From the NCBI GenBank assembly GCA_902767395.1, contig CACXHI010000208.1:1-7947 (forward strand): DNA of 7,947 nt, given 5' to 3'. The stretch comes from Oscillospiraceae bacterium (GTDB taxonomy: Bacteria > Bacillota > Clostridia > Oscillospirales > Oscillospiraceae). Of the stretch, positions 1 to 4,820 are shown in pieces. The notes below the pieces were generated by a model that made no database searches, was not told the origin of the DNA, and was given only the letters and a program-made list of their open reading frames with translations. A program made the position numbers and the translations under genes. Every line of letters begins with the position of its first letter. The stretch's first letter is position 1.

Positions 1-1491
1 CTGAACGGAATCGAGGGCTATCGGATTGCGGTAGAGTGCTTTATTACGAACGGCTTGCCGTATTTCGAAATCGTCGGCCTGCCGGACGCCTCGGTGAAGG
101 AGGCGCGGGAGCGGGTGCGTGCCGCCGTCAAAACCTCCGGCTTCAAGTTCCCGCCCTCCCGAATCACGGTGAATCTCGCCCCGGCCAATACGAAAAAGAG
201 CGGCACGGTCTACGACCTGCCGATCCTGCTGGGGATTCTGGCGGCCTTCGGGCAGGTGCAGCTCCCGGACGAGACCCACGCCTTTTTGGGCGAGCTGAGT
301 CTGGAGGGGAAGCTTCGTCCTGTCCCCGGCGTTCTGCCGATGGCGATTGCTGCGACAAAATGCGGGATCAAGACGCTCTACGTCCCCATGCAGAACGCCC
401 GCGAGGCCACGCTGGCAGAGGGGCTGACCGTGATTCCGGTCTACTCCGTTGCCCAGCTCATCGCCCACCTGCGGGGCGGCCCGCGGATCGAGCCGCAGCC
501 TGTCTGGGTTCGAGCAGAGCAAACGCACTTTGTCCCGGATTTCAAGGACGTGATGGGGCAGGAGAACGCCAAGCGTGCGCTGGAAATTGCAGCGGCGGGC
601 GGTCATAACATTCTCATGGTCGGGCCTCCCGGCTCCGGGAAGTCCATGCTTGCCAAGCGCCTGCCCTCCATTTTGCCGGATATGACCCGCGCTGAGGAGC
701 TGGAGGTGACGCAGATCCACTCGATCATGGGCCTTGTGGACCCGGAGAACCCGCTGGTCACGGTCAGGCCATTCCGCAGCCCCCATCATACGGTCACGCC
801 GCCCGGTCTGGTTGGCGGCGGCTCCGTTCCCCGCCCGGGCGAGGTTTCGTTGGCCCATCGGGGCGTCCTGTTTCTGGACGAGCTGCCGGAATTCCGCAAG
901 GATACCATGGAGGTCATGCGCCAGCCCCTAGAGGACGGGGTTGTGACCATCACGAGGGCCACGGCGACGGAGACCTATCCCTGTCAGTTTATGCTGGTCT
1001 GCGCGATGAACCCCTGCCGCTGCGGCTGGCACGGCGACCCGTCGGGCCGCTGCACCTGCTCGGAGCAGTCGGTACAGAGCTACGTCAGCCGCATTTCCGG
1101 CCCGCTTCTGGACCGCATTGATATTATCATCGAGGTTCCCGCCGTCTCCTTTGAGGAGCTGCGCGAGCGCAGGGAGGGGGAGCCCTCCGCCGCCATTCGG
1201 GAGCGGGTCAACGCGGCGCGGGCCATCCAGCACCGCCGCTTTGCGGGCAGCGACACGCATTCCAACGCTCGGATGCGCCCCGATCAGCTCCACCGGATCT
1301 GCGTGCTGGACGACGGCTGCGCCGCTTTGATGGAGGAAGCCTTCGACGCCCTCGGCCTGACCGCCCGGAGCTATGACCGGATTCTCAAGGTCGCCCGCAC
1401 CATTGCCGACCTCGACGGCGCGGAGCAAATCGGCGTGGCTCATCTCGCGGAGGCCATTCAGTACCGCACTTATAAAATTGGAAGGAATTAA
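1..1491 (+). CDS. YifB/ComM-family Mg-chelatase-like AAA+ ATPase (5' truncated by window)
   Basis: The reading frame is open from base 1, so the true start lies upstream. The first visible residues (NGIEGYRIAVE, then NGLPYFEIVGLPDA) match the N-terminal Lon-protease/S5-like domain of YifB/ComM proteins, and little is missing. The AAA+ module follows: Walker A GPPGSGKS at 622-645, Walker B LFLDELPEF at 868-894, and the Cys-rich segment NPCRCGWHGDPSGRCTCS around 1009-1062, which is normal for this family. The Mg-chelatase C-terminal helical domain ends the protein. ComM of naturally transformable Gram-negatives is a hexameric helicase that promotes branch migration when single-stranded DNA is integrated. 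In Firmicutes the role is less defined, so a DNA-recombination role is inferred here. The TAA stop lies 5 bases before thiI, whose ribosome binding site sits in the last codons of this gene. Family assignment is very secure; the symbol is left blank because yifB and comM are both used. Confidence 0.96.
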   Translation: MNGIEGYRIAVECFITNGLPYFEIVGLPDASVKEARERVRAAVKTSGFKFPPSRITVNLAPANTKKSGTVYDLPILLGILAAFGQVQLPDETHAFLGELSLEGKLRPVPGVLPMAIAATKCGIKTLYVPMQNAREATLAEGLTVIPVYSVAQLIAHLRGGPRIEPQPVWVRAEQTHFVPDFKDVMGQENAKRALEIAAAGGHNILMVGPPGSGKSMLAKRLPSILPDMTRAEELEVTQIHSIMGLVDPENPLVTVRPFRSPHHTVTPPGLVGGGSVPRPGEVSLAHRGVLFLDELPEFRKDTMEVMRQPLEDGVVTITRATATETYPCQFMLVCAMNPCRCGWHGDPSGRCTCSEQSVQSYVSRISGPLLDRIDIIIEVPAVSFEELRERREGEPSAAIRERVNAARAIQHRRFAGSDTHSNARMRPDQLHRICVLDDGCAALMEEAFDALGLTARSYDRILKVARTIADLDGAEQIGVAHLAEAIQYRTYKIGRN

Positions 1492-1496
1492 TTCCC

Positions 1497-2675
1497 ATGA
1501 ACGAAATCTTTCTTTTGAAACTGGGCGAAATCGTCCTCAAGGGGGCGAACAAGAAGCAGTTTGAAAACAAGCTGCGCTCCAACGTCGCACGGCGGATGCG
1601 TCCGTTTGGCGACTTCAAGGTGACGATCCTCCAGTCCACGGTCTATGTGGAGCCGGAGAACGAGCTTTGCGATCTGGACGGCGCGTGGGAGGCCTGCCAT
1701 ACGGTTTTCGGCGCGGTGTCCCTTTGTCGCTGCCGTCCCTGTGAGAAGAACGAGGATGCCATCTTCAACGCCATCCTTGCTTATCTGGGCGACGAGCTGG
1801 CCGCTTCCAAGTCCTTCAAGGTGGAGTCCAAGCGCTCGGACAAGCGCTTCCCCCTGAATTCGATTCAGATTTCACAGGCCATCGGCGGGCGGTTGGCAGA
1901 GGCCTTCCCGGAGGTCGCCGTGGACGTCCATCACCCAGACTACACGGTGTACGTCGAGGTGCGCGACTTCGCGGCCTACGTTCACGGCCCAGCGGAGCCG
2001 GGTGCGGGCGGCCTGCCCACCGGCGTCGGCGGACGGGCGGCAGTCCTGCTCTCGGGCGGCATTGACTCGCCTGTGGCGGGCTATATGATTGCCAAGCGCG
2101 GCGTGGAGCTGGAGGCGATTCACTTCTTCTCCTACCCCTACACCTCGGAGCTTGCCAAGGACAAAGTGCTGGAGTTGGCCCGGCGCATGGCCCGCTACTG
2201 CGGCAGAATGACGGTCAACGTCGTGGGCTTCACGGAGATTCAGGAGGCCATCCGCGACAACTGCCCCGAGGAATACTTCACGATTATCATGCGTAGATTT
2301 ATGATGCGGATTGCCGAACGGATTGCCCGGGATCACGGCTGCGAGTGCCTTGTCACCGGCGAGAATCTGGGGCAGGTCGCCTCCCAGACCATGCAGGCCA
2401 TGGCAGTCACGCACGCCGTGGTCAAGCTGCCCGTGTTCCATCCGCTGATCGGCATGGACAAGGAGGAGATCGTCACTGTCGCCCGCCGGATTGACACGCT
2501 CGAAACCTCTATCCTGCCCTATGAGGACTGCTGCACGGTCTTTACGCCCAGGCACCCCAAGACGAAGCCGAAGCTGGCAGAGGCCGAACACATTGAAGAA
2601 AAATTAGACATCGAGGCGCTGATTGCACGGGCTCTGGAGAACACCGAGCTGGTCAAGGTGCGCTATCAGGGATAA
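1497..2675 (+). CDS. thiI: tRNA 4-thiouridine synthetase / sulfurtransferase ThiI, short type
   Basis: The 392-residue product has the ThiI order. An N-terminal ferredoxin-like region (KLGEIVLKGANKKQFE, residues 8-23) is followed by a THUMP RNA-binding domain (about 56-165). The adenylating PP-loop domain has SGGIDSP at 186-192 and the GYMIAKRG helix. ThiI adenylates U8 of tRNA and transfers sulfur to make 4-thiouridine; some ThiI proteins also serve thiamine thiazole synthesis. The protein ends soon after the conserved PYEDCCTVFTP segment (Cys345/Cys346) and lacks the C-terminal rhodanese domain of the E. coli enzyme. This is typical of Bacillus/Clostridia ThiI, where a dedicated cysteine desulfurase supplies sulfur, but no desulfurase gene is visible in this window. 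The start is supported by an AAGGA motif at 1482-1486, ten bases upstream and inside the end of the preceding gene, so translational coupling is likely. Confidence 0.97.
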   Translation: MNEIFLLKLGEIVLKGANKKQFENKLRSNVARRMRPFGDFKVTILQSTVYVEPENELCDLDGAWEACHTVFGAVSLCRCRPCEKNEDAIFNAILAYLGDELAASKSFKVESKRSDKRFPLNSIQISQAIGGRLAEAFPEVAVDVHHPDYTVYVEVRDFAAYVHGPAEPGAGGLPTGVGGRAAVLLSGGIDSPVAGYMIAKRGVELEAIHFFSYPYTSELAKDKVLELARRMARYCGRMTVNVVGFTEIQEAIRDNCPEEYFTIIMRRFMMRIAERIARDHGCECLVTGENLGQVASQTMQAMAVTHAVVKLPVFHPLIGMDKEEIVTVARRIDTLETSILPYEDCCTVFTPRHPKTKPKLAEAEHIEEKLDIEALIARALENTELVKVRYQG

Positions 2676-2700
2676 GCTTCTGTGACAGGAGGGAAACCGT

Positions 2701-3237
2701 ATGAACCTGAAGCTCATCAGACTGTCGAAAGCTTACGAAAAGCAGTTGGGCGAGATGATCGACGAGTGGAGAGCCGATCAGGAGCAGAATCACACCGATC
2801 ACTCTCCTTGGGCGATTTTCAAAAACGACTATCACGATTTTGACGCCTATCTGAAAGGGCTGGATGATCGGGAGGACAAGGTGCGGGGCAAAATACCGTC
2901 CTCCACATTCTTTTTGCTGGACGCGGATCGGGATCGGCTGCTCGGTGCAGTCAACATCCGGCATAAGCTGAACGACGCTCTGCTGCAGCGGGGCGGACAT
3001 ATCGGAGACGGCGTCCGGCCCACCGAAAGGAGAAAAGGCTATGCCACCGAAATGATTCGGCTTGCCCTTGCGGAATGCAAAAAGCTTGGAATCGACCGGG
3101 TCTTGATTACCTGTGACAAAGACAACGTCGGCTCCGCAAAATCCATCGTGAAAAACGGCGGTGTGCTGGAGAATGAGTATATTCACACGGACGGAAAGAT
3201 CGTCCAGCGGTATTGGATTGAACTCGGAGGGAAATGA
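2701..3237 (+). CDS. GNAT family N-acetyltransferase (COG3981-like)
   Basis: This is a 178-residue GNAT-fold protein. The acetyl-CoA-binding motif A is VRPTERRKGYATEMIRLAL (residues 105-123; R/Q-x-x-G-x-A type loop RRKGYA). It is preceded by the strand LLGAVNIRH and by GGHIG, and followed by VLITCDKDN and the C-terminal RYWIEL strand. This pattern resembles the 'predicted acetyltransferase' group COG3981, whose substrates are unknown to me, so no specific reaction can be given. An excellent AGGAGGG site at 2687-2693 lies seven bases before the ATG. The gene begins 25 bases after thiI and ends one base before the pncC start, so it probably belongs to the same transcript. Its codons look more A/T-ending than those of thiI or yifB, which may mean later acquisition. 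Residue 103 is Asp where I remember Tyr in most relatives (GYGVRP). Confidence 0.9.
   Translation: MNLKLIRLSKAYEKQLGEMIDEWRADQEQNHTDHSPWAIFKNDYHDFDAYLKGLDDREDKVRGKIPSSTFFLLDADRDRLLGAVNIRHKLNDALLQRGGHIGDGVRPTERRKGYATEMIRLALAECKKLGIDRVLITCDKDNVGSAKSIVKNGGVLENEYIHTDGKIVQRYWIELGGK
3226..3231 (+). promoter_or_regulatory. Ribosome binding site deciding the pncC start
   Basis: GGAGGG lies in the last codons of the GNAT gene, seven bases before the ATG at 3239. It fixes the pncC start there rather than at any in-frame codon further upstream inside the GNAT gene. The GNAT stop and the pncC start are one base apart, so re-initiation by terminating ribosomes is plausible. Confidence 0.8.
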
Positions 3238-3238
3238 T

Positions 3239-3748
3239 ATGGGACTTCCCCACAAAATTACACAGATTGAGGTTCTGGTGCGTCGGCTGAAGGACATGGG
3301 CAAAACGGTCGCCACAGCCGAGTCCTGTACCGGCGGGCTTCTGGGCAAGTCCATCACCGACATCCCCGGCAGCTCCGCCGTCTATCCCGGCGGGATCATC
3401 AGCTATTGCAGCCGCGTCAAGCAGGCGCTCCTCGGCGTGGAGGAGGCCCTGCTTGATACGCTTGGCCCAGTCTCGGAGCCGGTGGCGCGGCAGATGGCGG
3501 AGGGGGTCCGGCTTGCGCTTGGAGCAGATTACGGCGTGAGCATTACCGGAATTGCCGGACCGAACAGCGACGAAACGGGCCGTCCGGTCGGGCTGGTCTA
3601 TCTTGCCGCCACGGACGGGCAGCGGACGCTGATACGCGAACGCCGCTATGACGGCGACCGCATGGCGATCCGTGCGCAGGCCGCCGAGGAAGCGGCAGAT
3701 CTGGCTTTGGAGCTGATGAGGGAAAACATGCAAGAAGCGATACAATAA
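3239..3748 (+). CDS. pncC: Nicotinamide-nucleotide amidohydrolase, stand-alone CinA C-terminal domain
   Basis: The 169-residue product corresponds to the CinA C-terminal domain alone, the usual length of free PncC. PncC deamidates NMN to nicotinate mononucleotide and ammonia. This recycles the NMN released by NAD-dependent DNA ligase and other NAD consumers back into NAD synthesis in the cytoplasm. Family signatures are AESCTGGLLG (residues 27-36), GGIISYCSRVK with the conserved Ser/Tyr/Lys pattern (51-61), and GIAGPNSDETGRPVGLVY (104-121). The last has NSD where many homologues have a Gly-rich stretch; I regard this as a known Firmicutes variant. The start is set by the ribosome binding site at 3226-3231. 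The N-terminal damage-inducible CinA half is absent. The gene is last in the plus-strand run, and its TAA stop abuts the hairpin at 3749. Confidence 0.94.
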   Translation: MGLPHKITQIEVLVRRLKDMGKTVATAESCTGGLLGKSITDIPGSSAVYPGGIISYCSRVKQALLGVEEALLDTLGPVSEPVARQMAEGVRLALGADYGVSITGIAGPNSDETGRPVGLVYLAATDGQRTLIRERRYDGDRMAIRAQAAEEAADLALELMRENMQEAIQ

Positions 3749-3787
3749 CAGAGATAGGTGGAGCAGTATGTGCTTCACCTATCTCTG
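3749..3787. terminator. Strong 17-bp hairpin between convergent genes, probable terminator
   Basis: The arms 3749-3765 and 3771-3787 are complementary over 17 bp. There is one G:U pair on the plus transcript and a five-base loop (GTATG). The outer 12 bp (CAGAGATAGGTG with CACCTATCTCTG) are perfect. The hairpin starts directly at the pncC stop codon and lies between pncC and the convergent zinc-ribbon gene. On the plus strand it is followed by ATCCGTGC, which is not a U-tract. On the minus strand TTATTGTATC follows, which is somewhat better. It may therefore terminate the minus-strand gene and only impede, or protect the 3' end of, the plus transcript. Confidence 0.6.
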
Positions 3788-3813
3788 ATCCGTGCGGGTT
3801 GCTCTTCGCATTA

Positions 3814-4101
3814 TTACGCTTTGAAGTTATAGCCACAGTCATGACAGTAAAAGACGCGCTTATTTCCGGAGAACCACTTGCGACACTGCCAGACATGTCC
3901 CTTCCCCATGACCCTTTTGATGATCGCCATCCACCAATCATAGAGGCAGAATACTACGCATCCAATGCACCATTTGATGATTACCCAGAACAGGTAATAG
4001 ACACCAAACAATACAGTCCAAAGGCAACCATGTTTGCTCCTTTCATTCGATAGCTGTACATGATTGCTCCCGCATTTCGGGCACTTGCGATTAACCGCCA
4101 T
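3814..4101 (-). CDS. Small membrane protein with split CxxC zinc-ribbon ends
   Basis: The 95-residue product begins MAVNRKCPKCGSN (CxxC at 7/10) and ends VFYCHDCGYNFKA (CxxC at 86/89). A very hydrophobic, Trp/Tyr/Cys-rich stretch of about 26-62 lies between, enough for one long or two short membrane helices. The four end cysteines could fold together as one zinc ribbon held against the membrane. I recall related small Firmicutes proteins with an N-terminal CPxCGS, a KHGCLW motif (here residues 23-28) and a C-terminal CxxCGY, but no function is known to me. The start has an AGGGAGG ribosome binding site at 4110-4116, eight bases upstream. Tandem TAA codons end it. It is transcribed against its neighbours from its own promoter, with a long leader. 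Codon use is visibly more A/T-rich than in the flanking genes. That this is a real gene is fairly secure; its function is unknown. Confidence 0.82.
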   Translation of the reverse strand: MAVNRKCPKCGSNHVQLSNERSKHGCLWTVLFGVYYLFWVIIKWCIGCVVFCLYDWWMAIIKRVMGKGHVWQCRKWFSGNKRVFYCHDCGYNFKA

Positions 4102-4167
4102 TTCTGTTTCCTCCCTGAAAAAAGTAGTAGCTACACAGTGAAAAATACATAGCTTTTCATTTGTCTG

Positions 4168-4248
4168 CTACGCAAAGCCCCTTGATTCCACGGCAGGAAA
4201 TGAAGGTTCATTTAAACAAAACATATCATCCGACCATTTAGAGTCCAT
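4168..4248 (-). other. Possible 26-codon leader ORF in frame with the zinc-ribbon gene
   Basis: On the minus strand an ATG at 4248 opens 26 codons that encode a peptide starting MDSKWSDDMFCLNEP and ending ESRGFA, closed by a TAG at 4168-4170. The frame is the same as that of the zinc-ribbon gene (4248 minus 4101 is 147, exactly 49 codons). The amber codon is the only stop between the two ATGs. No good ribosome binding site precedes it (AGAGCGAAAT), and the start would lie only about 17 bases from the predicted transcript start. It could be a leader peptide, a remnant of a longer N-terminus, or chance. Confidence 0.25.
4198..4213. repeat. 16-base palindrome AAATGAA-GG-TTCATTT
   Basis: This is a seven-base perfect inverted repeat with a two-base centre. 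It could be a dimeric-regulator operator on DNA, or a small tetraloop hairpin in the minus-strand leader. A third copy of the element (TTCATTT, 4156-4162) can compete for the left half. Confidence 0.45.
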
Positions 4249-4250
4249 AT

Positions 4251-4279
4251 TTCGCTCTGTGTAGCACTCCCATTATACT
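4251..4279 (+). promoter_or_regulatory. Weak candidate promoter for the VanZ-like gene
   Basis: TATACT at 4274-4279 is a good plus-strand -10 and shares four bases with the minus-strand -10. The hexamer 17 bases upstream (TTCGCT, 4251-4256) is a poor -35, so activation or another promoter may be needed. A start near 4286 would leave about 45 untranslated bases before the ATG at 4331. Confidence 0.28.
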
Positions 4280-4300
4280 ACGAAAATGTGTTGTTTTCAA
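4272..4300 (-). promoter_or_regulatory. Sigma-A-type promoter for the zinc-ribbon gene
   Basis: On the minus strand the -35 is TTGAAA (complement of 4295-4300) and the -10 is a perfect TATAAT (complement of 4272-4277), with 17 bases between. Transcription would begin near 4265 with a purine, at the outer base of the inverted repeat. It is the best promoter match in the intergenic stretch. Confidence 0.68.
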
Positions 4301-4316
4301 CTTCTTTTCGATAGTT

Positions 4317-4324
4317 GGAAGGAG
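4317..4324 (+). promoter_or_regulatory. Ribosome binding site deciding the VanZ-like start
   Basis: GGAAGGAG ends six bases before the ATG at 4331. It favours that codon over an in-frame ATG at 4286, which has no such site and lies about where transcription would begin. Confidence 0.75.
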
Positions 4325-4330
4325 AGACTG

Positions 4331-4780
4331 ATGAAAAAACCGCTTTTTGTTTTTCTGTGGCTGGCTGTGCTGCTTCGGCTTACCGTGTTTCGCACCGGCT
4401 GCTTTTCCCACGGCTGGTTCTCGGGACGGGTGGAGATCAACGCCTTTGCCTACTATCTCAAGCTGGCGCGAATTGGATACTGGCGCTATTTTCTGTATCT
4501 TTTTGTCGGCAATTTGGTCTGGTTTGCCCCGGCGGGCGCACTGGTACGGCTGTGCGGCGGACGGTTTTGGCAGGCAGTCTTTGCGGGCTTCGCCCTGTCG
4601 CTGCTGATTGAAACGGCGCAGTTCGTCCTCGGCTCCGGTCTTTCCGAGCTGGACGATCTGATTTTGAATACCTGCGGGGCCATGTTGGGATTCTGGTTTA
4701 CCGGTGTTTTATACAAATTCGATGGAAAAAACAATTTCTCTATTGACAAAAATCCCCATGGTATAGATAATATGAGGTAG
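4331..4780 (+). CDS. VanZ-like family membrane protein
   Basis: The 149-residue product starts MKKPLFVFLWLAVLLRLTVF, a first membrane helix after two lysines. Further helices lie at about 53-72, 80-99 and 108-128. The VanZ signature spans 91-120: LLIETAQFVLGSGLSELDD followed by LILNTCGAMLG, with the family's Glu94, Gln97, Asp109, Asn113 and Gly116. The founding member, VanZ of Tn1546, gives low-level teicoplanin resistance. Most chromosomal VanZ-like proteins have no proven function, and no vanHAX genes are near, so glycopeptide resistance should not be assumed. The last 15 or so residues are polar, and their codons overlap the promoter of the next gene. That tail may be unconstrained as protein. 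The gene stands alone after an AT-rich intergenic region and diverges from the zinc-ribbon gene. Confidence 0.85.
   Translation: MKKPLFVFLWLAVLLRLTVFRTGCFSHGWFSGRVEINAFAYYLKLARIGYWRYFLYLFVGNLVWFAPAGALVRLCGGRFWQAVFAGFALSLLIETAQFVLGSGLSELDDLILNTCGAMLGFWFTGVLYKFDGKNNFSIDKNPHGIDNMR
4743..4771 (+). promoter_or_regulatory. Near-consensus sigma-A promoter inside the 3' end of the VanZ-like gene
   Basis: A perfect -35 TTGACA (4743-4748), 17 bases, then -10 GATAAT (4766-4771). Transcription would begin near 4778, about 43 bases before the ATG at 4821. It should drive the membrane-protein/DUF937 pair independently of the VanZ-like gene. Confidence 0.7.
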
Positions 4781-4820
4781 CAGTCCCCAACATTTAGAGA
4801 AAAGAAACGGAGGAAATCCT

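Larger units (their letters stand above)
4102..4265 (-). promoter_or_regulatory. Long 5' leader of the zinc-ribbon gene, probably structured RNA
   Basis: The minus-strand promoter at 4272-4300 predicts a start near 4265, giving about 164 untranslated bases. The predicted first nucleotides (complement of 4248-4265) pair with the complement of 4130-4147: a perfect 9-bp core (GCTACACAG with CTGTGTAGC) and 15 of 18 positions matching overall. Inside are two competing hairpins built from AAATGAA/TTCATTT elements (4198-4213, and 4154-4168 with 4193-4206). A ribosome binding site follows 14 bases beyond the closing helix, after an A6 run on the plus strand (U6 in the RNA, 4118-4123). The layout resembles a riboswitch or attenuator, but it matches no class I recognise. 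A MITE-like remnant with terminal inverted repeats would look similar. Confidence 0.45.
4130..4265. repeat. Imperfect inverted repeat bounding a 136-base segment
   Basis: The left arm 4130-4147 and right arm 4248-4265 are inverted copies matching at 15 of 18 positions, with the outer nine bases perfect. The flanks (AAGTAGTA on the left, ACTCCCAT on the right) show no convincing target-site duplication. The repeat can be read as the closing helix of a leader RNA or as the terminal repeats of a small non-autonomous element. Confidence 0.5.

Noticed and set aside
1..1491. Magnesium chelatase for chlorophyll synthesis
   Set aside because: The 'Mg-chelatase-like' label reflects only the AAA+ fold. 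The N-terminal S5/Lon-like domain and NPCxCG segment mark YifB/ComM, and no tetrapyrrole genes are nearby.
1872..2591. A 239-codon minus-strand frame inside thiI
   Set aside because: The sense strand encodes a full-length ThiI with all motifs; the antisense product resembles nothing and lacks a ribosome binding site.
3161..3238. An in-frame extension of pncC upstream into the GNAT gene
   Set aside because: It would add residues unrelated to PncC, while the ATG at 3239 has a GGAGGG site seven bases upstream and gives the family's usual length.
4124..4134. GTAG-CTA-CTAC followed by U6 in the minus-strand leader as an intrinsic terminator
   Set aside because: The stem has only four base pairs, too weak for a terminator alone; it would also compete with the closing helix. 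It is noted only as a possible part of a switch.
4286..4330. An upstream ATG that would add 15 residues to the VanZ-like protein
   Set aside because: It has no ribosome binding site and lies at the expected transcription start. The ATG at 4331 has GGAAGGAG at the right distance and gives a normal MKK-plus-helix N-terminus.
4331..4780. Glycopeptide resistance from the VanZ-like gene
   Set aside because: No vanHAX, vanS or vanR neighbours are present, and most chromosomal VanZ-like proteins have no shown role in resistance.
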